Below, piece after piece: positions 45,190-54,261 of a stretch of DNA of 64,000 nt. The first letter of the stretch is position 1, and each line of letters begins with the position of its first letter. This DNA comes from Acidimicrobiia bacterium. GTDB lineage: Bacteria; Actinomycetota; Acidimicrobiia; Spongiisociales; ZC4RG35. A program made the translations under genes and the position numbers. The DNA lies in NCBI GenBank assembly GCA_028284765.1, contig JANQRA010000002.1:305832-369831 (forward strand), written 5' to 3'. The notes under the pieces were generated by a model. That model was not told the origin of the DNA and did no database searches. It worked only from the letters and a program-made list of their open reading frames with translations.

Positions 45190-46528
45190 CGACAAGCGGT
45201 CGAAGGGTCTGTCGGATCGGGTCTGAGCCGAGGGCTCTCCAGTTGAATCGAGCTCTTTCGATAACTGACTGAGAGACTTGCTGATAGACGACTTCCACCC
45301 GAGCCATAAGAGATCGGCGAGCAGCCTCCCGCCACTGGTCTGCAGGCTCGAGAAGGACAACATCACCGAGACTGTCTCGCCAGCCGTAGACAGCCGATTC
45401 GATGAGGGAAGCTGCAGCATCGACGGCGACGGTGGCGTCGTCGACCGACACCTGAGTGGGTCGATGGTTGACCGCCCAGCTCATCAGATCGGACTGGACT
45501 GCGGATATGAGCAGGTGGGCGTGGGTATCGGCGAGCTTCTCGTGACCCGGGCGCTTCACCCATCGGCGTCCTGCCCAACGACGGGCCCTCCTCGGAAAGG
45601 TGACAGCCACGTTGGCTGGCCATTCCAACCGTTGTGGCCGGGAGTTGAGTGATAGGTCGATCTCTGCCTCCAAAGACTCGAGAGCCTCGCCAGACTCGTC
45701 CACGGCGTCCGCCAACAGGCGGGCCTTGGAGACAACCGTTGCCAGGACCCTGCTCGAGATCTCGTCGCGGTGCTGTTCGCTATCGCGGGCAATCTCGGCG
45801 AGTACTCGGGCCAATGAGCGAACAGCCAGCGACGGAACACGTTCCCGTTCTGATTCGATGTGGTGCTCAGAGATGACCACCAGACCGTCGCCGTCGAGAC
45901 CCTCGCGCTCCAGGCGCCCCCGGAAGTCGATAGCTGCTCCGGCGCTCTCAGGGGTCAATCGATTCAGCACGTTCACCACCGTCGCTCCGCGTGATTGCGC
46001 ACGTCTCAAGACCTGCCAGGGAGCCTCGTCCGCATAACGGAGAGCAGAAGTCACAAACACAACGACATCGGCGTGATCAATCATCGCCTCGGCCATAGCG
46101 CGGTGCTTGACGGCCGTGGAGTCGATATCAGGCGTGTCGATGAGGGTCATCGCATCGAGAATCTGGGCTTTGCCCCTGACCTGAGCAACCTCCACCCCTC
46201 CGATCACCAACTCGTCCTGCTCTTCCCGGATCAGCGCGATCGGACCCCGGGTCGTAGGTCGCAAGGGACCGGTCGCCGACAACGCTCTCCGGGCGAGGGA
46301 GTTCACGAGAGTCGACTTGCCAGACCCGGTGGGGCCAGCGAAGACAACGGTCAGACGTGGCGCCTGCCCGGCACGCCGTGGAATCAGATACTGACGGACA
46401 GTCTCGAGCAGGGCGTCGCGTTGCTCGCTGAGGTCGCCCACCGATGCACCAAACTCCATCGACTCGAGAGCGCGAGCCAGTTCGGCGAGATCGTCAATGC
46501 TCTCGGGCGATTTCTCTAGGGCAACCAC
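45182..46528 (-). CDS. Dynamin/Era-like GTPase, first of a pair
   Basis: P-loop GTPase of 448 residues with GTG start at 46528. G1 is FAGPTGSGKSTLVNSL, the effector Thr run is RPTTRGP, G3 is LIDTPDIDS and the G4 position reads NVLNRL, not NKxD, so base specificity may be relaxed. The C-terminal 200 residues are helical. Its partner gene follows with an 8-bp overlap, so the two proteins are probably made in step and could form a heteromer. Likely roles are membrane remodelling or stress response; this is inference. Confidence 0.78.
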   Translation of the reverse strand: MVALEKSPESIDDLAELARALESMEFGASVGDLSEQRDALLETVRQYLIPRRAGQAPRLTVVFAGPTGSGKSTLVNSLARRALSATGPLRPTTRGPIALIREEQDELVIGGVEVAQVRGKAQILDAMTLIDTPDIDSTAVKHRAMAEAMIDHADVVVFVTSALRYADEAPWQVLRRAQSRGATVVNVLNRLTPESAGAAIDFRGRLEREGLDGDGLVVISEHHIESERERVPSLAVRSLARVLAEIARDSEQHRDEISSRVLATVVSKARLLADAVDESGEALESLEAEIDLSLNSRPQRLEWPANVAVTFPRRARRWAGRRWVKRPGHEKLADTHAHLLISAVQSDLMSWAVNHRPTQVSVDDATVAVDAAASLIESAVYGWRDSLGDVVLLEPADQWREAARRSLMARVEVVYQQVSQSVIERARFNWRALGSDPIRQTLRPLVDA

Positions 46529-46564
46529 GCCCCGATTTTGGCAGTTCCGGCGGGGTTTTCTGGG

Positions 46565-47440
46565 TTATGCCGTCCAACCTGCTTCTGGCTTGCTGAACCA
46601 CACATGAACCTGACCCGTGCCGGTGGCGTTCTCGTAGTCGCTGTAGAGCTCACCAGGTGCTGTGCAGTCGGCACCCCCCACAGCGCCAATCATCATCAGG
46701 TAGTGACCAAAGTCACCTTCCGGATTGTGCTGCATGTAGTCCGGCATGGCGTCGACGATCTTCTTGTGATCGCCAGCCTTCATCCACTCCAGTCGCTCTT
46801 CGTCGGCTGCCCGGGCTTCAGGCGTGAAGATGTGAACCGGGTCTGAAGCCTCGTGCTTGGAGATCTGCTTCAGAGGCCAGAAAGTGTGGCTCATCCCTCC
46901 TGAGGCCAACACGACAACACGTCGATCGAGACGCTTGACCGCTTCACCAATGGCTTCGCCCATGGTCAAGAAGTCATCGGGTTCGCCTGTCTGCACCACC
47001 GAGACGGAAACGACGGCCTCGTCCTTTTGGAGATAGTGCACGAGATTGATCGTTGCGTAATAGACGGGGAGATACTCATCCTCGGACGCATGAGTAGGAG
47101 TGCCAAGGTCGTCACCGAGCGTGGCTGCCAACTTGGCCAGCTCCGGATCGCCCGGGTAGTCGTAAGGGATTCCGGACATCCCGCGGGGGAGTTCAGAAGA
47201 GGTCATGCGACCACTTCGACGCTCATGAGCAGACAGGATGTGCTCAACGGTCGAGAACCAATGTGAATCGATGATCACCATGGTGTCTGCGTCCACTTTG
47301 TCGAGCACCTCACTGCGAAGGCGCTTCAGACCCGGGACGAGGCTGATCTCTTTTCCTTCGTTGAGCTCCTTGCGTGTGGGCTCATCGAACATGATTGTTG
47401 GTGCGTGGCTGATCAAGCCAACGCCAACGATTTCACCCAT
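46565..47440 (-). CDS. hpaD: Class III (LigB-type) extradiol dioxygenase, homoprotocatechuate 2,3-dioxygenase-like
   Basis: Fe(II) ring-cleaving enzyme of 291 residues. Compared from memory with E. coli HpaD it shares the His-containing start LISHAPT, IDSHWFSTVEHI, SELPRGM, YDYPGDPELAKL, VVVLASGGMSHTF and the end TGTGQVHVWF. The expected reaction is cleavage of 3,4-dihydroxyphenylacetate or a similar catechol next to the ring hydroxyls. A good ribosome site (TAGGAGT) precedes ATG 47440, and a perfect palindrome lies 17 bp upstream. Its divergent and flanking genes include MarR and an aldehyde dehydrogenase. The exact catechol is uncertain. Confidence 0.82.
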   Translation of the reverse strand: MGEIVGVGLISHAPTIMFDEPTRKELNEGKEISLVPGLKRLRSEVLDKVDADTMVIIDSHWFSTVEHILSAHERRSGRMTSSELPRGMSGIPYDYPGDPELAKLAATLGDDLGTPTHASEDEYLPVYYATINLVHYLQKDEAVVSVSVVQTGEPDDFLTMGEAIGEAVKRLDRRVVVLASGGMSHTFWPLKQISKHEASDPVHIFTPEARAADEERLEWMKAGDHKKIVDAMPDYMQHNPEGDFGHYLMMIGAVGGADCTAPGELYSDYENATGTGQVHVWFSKPEAGWTA

Positions 47441-47449
47441 TTCGATACT

Positions 47450-47472
47450 CCTAACTCGTTAGGTACCTAACG
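47450..47472. promoter_or_regulatory. MarR-type operator array upstream of the dioxygenase gene
   Basis: CGTTAGGTACCTAACG at 47457-47472 is a perfect 16-bp palindrome. A further CCTAAC at 47450-47455 gives the run CCTAAC-tc-GTTAGG-ta-CCTAAC, three half-sites each 2 bp apart. It lies between the marR stop and the dioxygenase ribosome site. The same half-sites recur at 48030-48043 and 55522-55535. Confidence 0.75.
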
Positions 47473-47476
47473 GTAC

Positions 47477-48010
47477 TCAATTGGTACTGACCAGATCCAC
47501 TCCGTCGGCAGTGGCGGTCACAACTCGCAGCAATCTCGCCAGTTCGCGCCGTTCCCCGGAGTCGAGCCGTGACGTGAATTCAGCCTCTGCCCCATTGAAA
47601 GCCGGAAACAGACCTTCAATCAGCTGGAGGCCGCTCGGTCGCAAGGCCACCAATACCTTTCGCCCGTCATCTGGGTGAGGCGCCCGTTCGACAAGCTCGG
47701 ACCGTTCCAGCGTCTTCAGCATTCCCGTCAGTGTTCCCTTGGCCAACCCACTGTCCTCTGCCAGATCGGCGGTCTCCCTCTCGCCCCACACCCAGAGCAC
47801 GAAGAGAATTGTGAACCCGCCCCAGGTGAGACCGGCGGGCGAGAGAATCTCTTTCTCCATCCGATTGCGAACTGCAGTCGCGGCCCGGTAGATGTTCGAG
47901 ACAGCGAGCAATGCCTCGAAGTCGAAGTCCTCTTCACCGAGTTTGGCCCGGATGTCCCGCTCCGCTTCGAGAACAACTTCGGGATCGTGGTCACTGAGAG
48001 GTCTCGGCAT
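47477..48010 (-). CDS. MarR-family transcriptional regulator
   Basis: Winged-helix regulator of 177 residues. The DNA-binding part is LTWGGFTILFVLWVWGERETADLAEDSGLAKGTLTGMLKTLE (recognition helix in the SGLAKGTLTGML segment), followed by the wing SELVERAPHPDDGRKVLVALRPSG. Helical dimerisation ends flank it. HpaR-type MarR proteins repress aromatic-acid catabolism and release DNA on binding the substrate. Its start (48010) faces the aldehyde dehydrogenase gene across a gap carrying one palindrome, and its stop is 5 bp from another, so it probably controls both and itself. Confidence 0.88.
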   Translation of the reverse strand: MPRPLSDHDPEVVLEAERDIRAKLGEEDFDFEALLAVSNIYRAATAVRNRMEKEILSPAGLTWGGFTILFVLWVWGERETADLAEDSGLAKGTLTGMLKTLERSELVERAPHPDDGRKVLVALRPSGLQLIEGLFPAFNGAEAEFTSRLDSGERRELARLLRVVTATADGVDLVSTN

Positions 48011-48029
48011 GAGGTCGGCCAGTTTATCC

Positions 48030-48043
48030 TTAGGTGCCTAACG
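48030..48043. promoter_or_regulatory. MarR-type operator between marR and the aldehyde dehydrogenase gene
   Basis: CTTAGGTGCCTAAC is the same GTTAGG-N2-CCTAAC palindrome with one mismatch. It lies about 20 bp before the marR start and 13 bp before the aldehyde dehydrogenase ATG, so binding here could repress both divergent genes. Confidence 0.7.
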
Positions 48044-48055
48044 ACCTCTCCACCA

Positions 48056-49519
48056 ATGCCATCCACTCGCGCCGAAGTATCCGACATCGCCATCTCGCCA
48101 GACCACTACATCGGCGGGAAACGCGTCAGCTCCACGACCACGTTCGAAGTTCGCTCCCCGCTCGATTGGGACTGGAAGCTCGCCGACGTGGCGCGAGGTG
48201 ACGCCCTCACTGCTGATCAAGCAGTGACGGCGGCAGTCGATGCCTTCCCTGGTTGGTCGGCAAAGACACCCGATGAGAGAGCCACGTACCTGCACCGCCT
48301 GGCCGACCTGATCGACGAGAACACGGACGACATCGCGATCGTCGAATGCGCCGATATGGCCATGCTCCTGGAGAGCTTGCAAGCCAGGGTCGTCCACCGA
48401 GGCGCCGAGAACTTCAGGAACTACGCCGACCTCTCCACCCAATACGAGCCGAGAACCTGGTCGTCAAAAGGCACCCGCAACACGGTCCACCGCATGCCGG
48501 CCGGGCCAGCCGTAATCATCACGCCTTGGAACGCCCCGTGGATCCTCAACAGCTGGAAGATGGCACCGGCACTCGCTGCAGGGAATCCGGTGATTCTGAA
48601 GCCGGCTGAGTGGTCGCCCCTTTCGGCATCGCTCCTGGCTGACTTGGCAGAGGAAGCAGGATTTCCTCCTGGTGTGCTCAATGTCGTTCAGGGAATCGGG
48701 GAGGAAGTCGGCGCCGCACTGGTCAGCGACCGACGAGTGCGCAGGATCTCCTTCACCGGCTCTCCCGAAGCCGCGCGACACATCGGCGTGGCGGCGGCGA
48801 GAAACATCGTGCCTTTCACTGCTGAGTTGGGTGGCAAGGGACCTCTCATCGTGTTCGCCGATTCCGATCTCGATGCTGCAGCAAAGAAGGCTGCTCTGCA
48901 GTTCGACGATGCGGGTCAGGTGTGTTTGGCCGGAACCAGGCTGCTCGTCGAGGACTCGATCTCAGCTGAGTTTCTCGATCTCTTCAACACCTACACCGAC
49001 AAGCACGTCCTCGGAGACTCGCGGAACCCGTCGACAACGATTTCCCCCTTGATTCATCCCGATCACTTGAAGCGAGTTCATGGCTTCGTCGAGCGCGCAC
49101 GTGAGAACGGGGATGAGGTCCTCAGGGGTGGCGACGTACACAAGGAGGGAGCCCTCTGGTACGAGCCCACCCTGATCGCCCCAAAAGACAACTACTCAGA
49201 AGTGGTGCAACGAGAAGTGTTCGGACCCGTCCTCACCTTTCAGACCTTTAAAGACGAACAAGAAGCCATCGCACTCGCTAACTCGACGGAATATGGCCTA
49301 TCGGGCATCGTCTACACAGGGTCGGAAGATCGTGCGAACCGGGTGGGGCAAGCAATCCGTGCAGGAACGGTCTGGGTCAATACTTGGCTGGTCCGCGATC
49401 TCACCGCGCCATTCGGCGGATGTCGGATCTCGGGCATCGGACGCGAAGGGGGCGACTATGCGCTCGACTTCCATTCCGACCTGCAAACCCTGCAAATCTC
49501 AGAAGGAACTACGGACTGA
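48056..49519 (+). CDS. Aldehyde dehydrogenase (HpaE-like)
   Basis: NAD(P)-dependent aldehyde dehydrogenase of 487 residues. Motifs are ITPWNAPWILNSWKMAPALAAGNPVILKPAEWSP (one block), FTGSPEAARHIG, the Glu base in ELGGKGPLIV, the nucleophile Cys in DDAGQVCLAGTRLL, and EVFGPVLTF. In homoprotocatechuate catabolism the HpaE enzyme oxidises the semialdehyde from ring cleavage; the adjacent dioxygenase and MarR gene support that role. Oxidation of an amine-derived aldehyde is an alternative. No clear ribosome site precedes ATG 48056; the operator lies just upstream. Confidence 0.88.
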   Translation: MPSTRAEVSDIAISPDHYIGGKRVSSTTTFEVRSPLDWDWKLADVARGDALTADQAVTAAVDAFPGWSAKTPDERATYLHRLADLIDENTDDIAIVECADMAMLLESLQARVVHRGAENFRNYADLSTQYEPRTWSSKGTRNTVHRMPAGPAVIITPWNAPWILNSWKMAPALAAGNPVILKPAEWSPLSASLLADLAEEAGFPPGVLNVVQGIGEEVGAALVSDRRVRRISFTGSPEAARHIGVAAARNIVPFTAELGGKGPLIVFADSDLDAAAKKAALQFDDAGQVCLAGTRLLVEDSISAEFLDLFNTYTDKHVLGDSRNPSTTISPLIHPDHLKRVHGFVERARENGDEVLRGGDVHKEGALWYEPTLIAPKDNYSEVVQREVFGPVLTFQTFKDEQEAIALANSTEYGLSGIVYTGSEDRANRVGQAIRAGTVWVNTWLVRDLTAPFGGCRISGIGREGGDYALDFHSDLQTLQISEGTTD

Positions 49520-50771
49520 CGCCGCCCTTCATTTGGTGCGGGTAGGCCTCACCCATCTCCGGCATCTCTTCCTCCATCGATTCGGTGGCGGACCCCAGCC
49601 AGCGGGACATTGGAACGGCCGACAGTCCATGGGCGAGGATCGAAAATGCCACTACGACCGCGACCGTCGTCACGATGAGATCGGGAATCTCCGAGAGTTC
49701 CTCGATCGCCAGAAGGACAAACACAACCGTCGCCAAACCCCGAGGGCCAAACCAGCCGAGGAAGAAGACGGTGCGCCAGTTCAGTCGCTGCCCCAGCAAG
49801 GACACCGCAATCGAAATCGGGCGGAGGACGGCCAACGACAGGCCTGCGACCACAAATACCTCCCAAGAAGGAAGACCTTCCCGGAACAGCATCGCGATCG
49901 GACCGGCACCGACAAACAGGAACGCCAGGGTCACCAAAGAGTGGCCTTCCGTCTCGGCGAACTCGTACAAGTACTCGCACTTCGGTCGGACGAGATGGCT
50001 GAGGAAAGCACCCGCGATGAAGACGGCCACGAATCCTGAACCGCCGAGCAGCTGCACGAGTGCGTATCCACCGAGCGCCAGAGCAGCTGCTGCGATCTTC
50101 TGGTGCAGATGACTCATCCACCCGGCTTCGGTACCCGAGTCGATCAACTTGGCGCCCAGCCAGCCGAGTGCGACGCCACCGAGAACCCCGATGCCGAGCT
50201 GGCTGATGAAGAGAAGAGTTGTCTCACCAGCAGTCGCACCTCCCTCCGACTCGACCAGGGCCAGCGCCAACAAGAGGGCCGGCACGGCGAGTCCGTCGTT
50301 GAGCCCCGACTCGACGTTGATGGTCTGCCTCACCCGGTCGGGCACCGACTCCGACTCGAGGACCGGGCCGGCGAGCGCCGCGTCCGTTGGGGCTAGGACG
50401 ACAGCCAACAGCAGCGCGAAACCCATGGAGAAACCGAGGAGGGCACCGGAAACAACCATCCCCAGGACGATCACAACCGGCATGCCGATGACAAGCATCC
50501 GAAGCGGCCAGCTGTATCCGTCGCGCAGTCGGGTCAGGTTGATGCGGGAAGCGTCTGTGAACAGAACCAACGCCAACGTCAACTCCAGGAAGGTCAGCAC
50601 AAGGGGCGTCTCGAGGTCTAGAGCCCCGTCGAGGAATAACAGACTGAGAAGAACTCCGAGGGCCGCCGCAACCAAGGGCTCGGTCAGGTACAAGCGGTCC
50701 AAACGGCCAGACACTGAGGCGATGAACAGCATGGCCCCAGCACCTGCCAGGACCATCCCTTCGATACTCAA
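49509..50771 (-). CDS. Cation:proton antiporter (CPA1/NhaP-like)
   Basis: Membrane protein of about 420 residues with roughly 12 helices. Signatures are FLELTLALVLFTDASRINL, VVLAPTDAALAGPVLES and VESGLNDGLAVPALLLALAL, the Asp-containing transport core of Na+/H+ antiporters. I chose TTG 50771, which gives a TTGA overlap with the upstream stop and has GGAGG at the right distance; ATG 50756 is an alternative. Third gene of a tight minus-strand run after the glutamine-synthetase-like and acetoacetate-decarboxylase-like genes. Its 3' end overlaps the aldehyde dehydrogenase by 11 bp. Confidence 0.85.
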   Translation of the reverse strand: MSIEGMVLAGAGAMLFIASVSGRLDRLYLTEPLVAAALGVLLSLLFLDGALDLETPLVLTFLELTLALVLFTDASRINLTRLRDGYSWPLRMLVIGMPVVIVLGMVVSGALLGFSMGFALLLAVVLAPTDAALAGPVLESESVPDRVRQTINVESGLNDGLAVPALLLALALVESEGGATAGETTLLFISQLGIGVLGGVALGWLGAKLIDSGTEAGWMSHLHQKIAAAALALGGYALVQLLGGSGFVAVFIAGAFLSHLVRPKCEYLYEFAETEGHSLVTLAFLFVGAGPIAMLFREGLPSWEVFVVAGLSLAVLRPISIAVSLLGQRLNWRTVFFLGWFGPRGLATVVFVLLAIEELSEIPDLIVTTVAVVVAFSILAHGLSAVPMSRWLGSATESMEEEMPEMGEAYPHQMKGGVSP

Positions 50772-51553
50772 CGGGCCTCCAGCGTGGTGCCACCCCTCCA
50801 CGAGACACCAACCCGGTGGTAGTACCCGCCAATGATCTCCAGAGGCTCGAGGAGGGCCAACTCCTCAGTGGGGGTCGAATGCAGCGCCAAGGTGGCATCA
50901 GCAGCCCACACGTCAGCTACTTCGCCGTCGTATCCCCGCATCGTCACGAGCTCATCCATTGAATTGGACCCGTCGGACTCGATTGACGGCCATCGCCGGT
51001 TGTGAAGCATGGGATGACCGTTGACGAACCCGGGCGAGTCGGTGGGTTCCGTCAGCTGAATCGTTGCCTCCGCCACCAGTCGCCCGTTTGCGCTGACGGT
51101 TGCCCCGAAGCGACCACCTGACTCGAGACGGGGACCGGCTCTGCCCACGGTGATCGGACGAGTCATCCAGATCTCACCGAGCTTCTTCGGGTATCCCTGG
51201 TGGTATCCCCTCACCATGGCGAAGTCTTTGTCCACCCATATGTATGGACAACGGCTCCAGGTCTCGTCGTTCCACCGGCCGCGGATGACTGCGAAAACCT
51301 CCTTGTATTGGCTTCGCCCAGGGTCGAGGATCTCCTCGAAGTCGTCTCCCGAGCTTTGCCAGTCGGCCCAAATCAACGCCACGGCCCCAGGGTCGTCGTC
51401 GACAAGGGTTGCCCCTTCAGGAAGAAGCTCAGCCACCCGATCGGGGTGGGTCCGGAACTCGACCGTGATCATCTCCCCCGAGTAGTGCCACGGCGGCGGA
51501 GGTATCAGGGAGGAACGACCCGACGGTGTCTCAGGAAAGAGAAAAGCACCCAT
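50768..51553 (-). CDS. Acetoacetate decarboxylase superfamily protein
   Basis: A 261-residue protein of the ADC fold. The catalytic-Lys region of the family is visible as GYHQGYPKKLGEIWMTRP. Other features are PPPPWHYSGEMITVEFRT, WADWQSSGDDF and VGVSWRGGTTLEAR at the end. ADC homologues are not all decarboxylases; several act as aldolase-dehydratases on acetoacetyl-like or aromatic precursors via a Schiff base. ATG 51553 overlaps the stop of the glutamine-synthetase-like gene (TGATG), so the two are made together. Confidence 0.78.
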   Translation of the reverse strand: MGAFLFPETPSGRSSLIPPPPWHYSGEMITVEFRTHPDRVAELLPEGATLVDDDPGAVALIWADWQSSGDDFEEILDPGRSQYKEVFAVIRGRWNDETWSRCPYIWVDKDFAMVRGYHQGYPKKLGEIWMTRPITVGRAGPRLESGGRFGATVSANGRLVAEATIQLTEPTDSPGFVNGHPMLHNRRWPSIESDGSNSMDELVTMRGYDGEVADVWAADATLALHSTPTEELALLEPLEIIGGYYHRVGVSWRGGTTLEAR

Positions 51554-52833
51554 CAGAAGAACGAGATGTACTCGTCCAGCTCCCAGTCAGTTGTGTGGAC
51601 CTTGTACCGATCCCATTCCGCTCTCTTGACCGTGACGAAGTTGTCGACAAAGCCGGGATTGAAAGCCTCAACGAGCGTCTGGTCGGCCTCCAACGCGTCG
51701 AGGGCATCCGCAAGCGATGCCGGCACAACCACGTCGGTGGAAGCCTCCGCCAGGCAATCCATCACTTCAGCGGGAGCCAGTTGATAGTTGTGCTCCACTC
51801 CGAGCCAAGCCGCCGTCAGGACCGCGGCCGCAGCCTGGTGAGGGTTCGTCGTCCCATCGCCCATCCGGTGCTCGAGCCTCGTCCCGGCTCCCCTTGCTGG
51901 CGGGACACGCACCGTGACTCCGCGATGGTCATACCCCCAGTTAGCCCAATATCCGCAGAGGGACCCTGGCTGGAGCCTCTTGTATGCATTGACCGTTGGT
52001 GCGAGCAAGGCGCTCATGCCAACGTGATGCTCGAGCATGCCCGCTATCGCCTGCTTGCAGAGCTGGCTCAGACCGTCGTCGGCGGAATTTTCGTGGAACG
52101 CGTTGTTGCCGTCGCTGTCGCTGAGCGACAGATTGACGTGGATCCCAGAGCCTCCCCGATCGCTGATGGGCTTGCCCATAAACGTGAGAAGGATGCCTCG
52201 TTCGGCCGCGATTTCCTTGGCCAACACCTTGAATAGAAAAGCGTCATCGGCGGCCTTCAGCACGTCGTCGTAGGCCAGTGTCAACTCGAACTGTCCGTTG
52301 TCATATTCACTGTTGACCGATTCGAGGGCGATTCCCGACTCACGAGCGGCAGCCATCACGGCGTCGATGGTTCCCGATGGATCGACCGATGCTCCTGTCC
52401 CGTACACGTAGTGCCCAGGTGTCGCGATCGGCTCCCAGCTCTCGTCGCCCGCCGGTTGGAAGAGATAGGCCTCAAGCTCGAAGCCGACCTTCGGCTGGAA
52501 ACCCAGATCGTTCCATCTTTCAACGGCGGACTTCAGCACATTTCTCGGGGCGAAGTCGACCGGTCCGTCTGCTTGCACGATGTCGGGGACGACAATGGCG
52601 GTCCCGTCCTGCCAGCCCGCTCGGATTGACTCCGTGTCGAACCGGGCGTCGCAGTCGGGCAGGCCGTCGATCGGATCCGGGGTCATCACGCGGTCAAAGC
52701 CGAGGGTGAAAAGTGATACGCAGTGGGCAGTGCCAGCTGCGGCCTTCTCGGGTGTCAGGTATTTGCCACGGGCAAGACCCAGATGGTCGGGCCACAACAA
52801 TCGGAGTCGGTCGAAGTCAAAGCTCACGATCAC
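51553..52833 (-). CDS. Glutamine-synthetase-family ligase (gamma-glutamyl-amine synthetase-like)
   Basis: ATP-dependent ligase of 426 residues. The GS catalytic fold is recognisable by VGFELEAYLF (metal-binding Glu pair), NSEYDNGQFELTLAY, GGSGIHVNLSLSD, ANWGYDHRGVTVRVP and RLEHRMGDGTTNPHQAAAAVLTA. It is not a housekeeping GlnA: there is no adenylation loop of the usual type and the N-terminus differs. PuuA, IpuC and aniline-pathway relatives attach glutamate to amines. The nearby PuuD-like hydrolase (58191-58898) and PLP decarboxylase fit a gamma-glutamylated amine route, though this is inferred. Confidence 0.82.
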   Translation of the reverse strand: MIVSFDFDRLRLLWPDHLGLARGKYLTPEKAAAGTAHCVSLFTLGFDRVMTPDPIDGLPDCDARFDTESIRAGWQDGTAIVVPDIVQADGPVDFAPRNVLKSAVERWNDLGFQPKVGFELEAYLFQPAGDESWEPIATPGHYVYGTGASVDPSGTIDAVMAAARESGIALESVNSEYDNGQFELTLAYDDVLKAADDAFLFKVLAKEIAAERGILLTFMGKPISDRGGSGIHVNLSLSDSDGNNAFHENSADDGLSQLCKQAIAGMLEHHVGMSALLAPTVNAYKRLQPGSLCGYWANWGYDHRGVTVRVPPARGAGTRLEHRMGDGTTNPHQAAAAVLTAAWLGVEHNYQLAPAEVMDCLAEASTDVVVPASLADALDALEADQTLVEAFNPGFVDNFVTVKRAEWDRYKVHTTDWELDEYISFF

Positions 52834-52872
52834 AGATCGTAGAGCACCAGAAACGCGATTACCTTGTGTGCA

Positions 52873-54252
52873 ATGACCAACCCGCTGGAGCCTGACCGCG
52901 CCACCAGGGACCTCTACGCCGAAGAGGTCCTAGCGTTGATGCATGAGTGGTACGAAGGCGTCGAAACACTGGACGCAACGGGGGTCGATCTCGACGAAGA
53001 GACACTGAAGTCGTTCCGAGCGCCCCCCACCGAGAAAGGACGCTCCCTCGAAGAAGTGCTGAGCGTCGTGCGCGAAGCAGGAATTCCCGGCACATATCAC
53101 CCATCGGGCGGGCACATGTCTTACATACCCAACGCTGGCCTTTACACGGGAGCGGTCGCCGAGTTCCTTTCGGCCGGGCTCAACCGTTACACCGGCGTGG
53201 CCACCGCTGCCCCGGGCTTCTCAGCGATCGAGCACGGAGTGGTCGGCTGGCTGTGCTCGCTGTTCGAATTGGGCGAAGACTCCGGTGGCCTCCTTCTGTC
53301 TGGTGGATCGATGGCCAACTTCACAGGAATCGTCACCGCGCGACACGCGAAGCTGGGCAACGACTTCTCAGAGGGTGTGGTCTACGTCACCCGCCATACT
53401 CACCACTCCGCAACCAAGGCGACTCGTCTCGCCGGGATCCGGTCCGATCAGGTTGAAATCGTCGCCGTCGACCAGAACCTGCGAATGGATGTTGACCAGC
53501 TCGAGAAGCACATCGAACTCGATCGGGCAGCCGGGCGGGTTCCCTTCCTGGTCATAGCTTCAGGGGGCACAACCGATACAGGGACAGTCGACCCACTTCG
53601 CGGGATCCGAGAGGTCGCCGACCGGCACGACATGTGGATGCATGTGGATGCCGCATACGGCGGGTTCTTTCAGCTGACTGACCGTGGACGGGCCACACTC
53701 GACGGGATCAGCACCGCAGACTCGGTTGCCCTCGACCCTCACAAAGGCCTGTCAGTTCCCTTCGGGGTCGGTGCTCTAGTGGTCAAAGACGAGGCCGCAC
53801 TGGTCGATGCCCATCTGGGTCGTGGCGCCTACTTGAGGGACGAAGACTCCTACTTGGGTGTTCGTGATATCGCGTCACTGGGACCTGAGCTCAGCCGTCC
53901 ATTCCGAGGTCTCACGGTGTGGTTGCCCCTTCAGCTCCACGGCATCGCTCCTTTCCGCGACGCATTGGACTCCAGTCTCGACCTGGCACGCCATGGCTTT
54001 GATCGTTTGCGTGGAATCGACGGTCTGGAGACGCCTTGGGAACCGGACCTCTCGATCGTGGCGTTTCGCTTCGAAGACGACGACATGGGAGTTGCTGCCC
54101 TCCAGGCGGTGAACGAAGACCGGAGAGTCCATCTGAGCCCGACGGTGATCGACGATCGGTTTGTTCTCCGGTTCGCCATCCTCAATCGGAGGACGACGAG
54201 CGACCATGTCGACCATGCAATCGACATCATCGAGAAGACGCTGATTGGTTGA
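52873..54252 (+). CDS. PLP-dependent group II amino acid decarboxylase (aromatic type)
   Basis: Decarboxylase of about 459 residues in the aromatic-L-amino-acid/glutamate decarboxylase family. Visible are HPSGGHMSYIPNAGLYTGAVAEFLSAGLNRYTG (substrate-binding loop region), GLLLSGGSMANFTGI, TRHTHHSATKATRLAG, HVDAAYGGF (Asp to the PLP nitrogen) and the Lys of ALDPHKGLSVPFG. ATG 52873 is preferred over a TTG three codons earlier. Dopa, tyrosine or tryptophan decarboxylation is the usual activity. It diverges from the glutamine-synthetase-like gene (39 bp) and ends against the P450 gene. Confidence 0.85.
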   Translation: MTNPLEPDRATRDLYAEEVLALMHEWYEGVETLDATGVDLDEETLKSFRAPPTEKGRSLEEVLSVVREAGIPGTYHPSGGHMSYIPNAGLYTGAVAEFLSAGLNRYTGVATAAPGFSAIEHGVVGWLCSLFELGEDSGGLLLSGGSMANFTGIVTARHAKLGNDFSEGVVYVTRHTHHSATKATRLAGIRSDQVEIVAVDQNLRMDVDQLEKHIELDRAAGRVPFLVIASGGTTDTGTVDPLRGIREVADRHDMWMHVDAAYGGFFQLTDRGRATLDGISTADSVALDPHKGLSVPFGVGALVVKDEAALVDAHLGRGAYLRDEDSYLGVRDIASLGPELSRPFRGLTVWLPLQLHGIAPFRDALDSSLDLARHGFDRLRGIDGLETPWEPDLSIVAFRFEDDDMGVAALQAVNEDRRVHLSPTVIDDRFVLRFAILNRRTTSDHVDHAIDIIEKTLIG

Positions 54253-54261
54253 CGAAGCTGC

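Noticed and set aside
47675-48055. N-terminal extension of the aldehyde dehydrogenase frame
   Set aside because: It runs antisense through the marR gene; the conserved aldehyde dehydrogenase sequence begins after ATG 48056.
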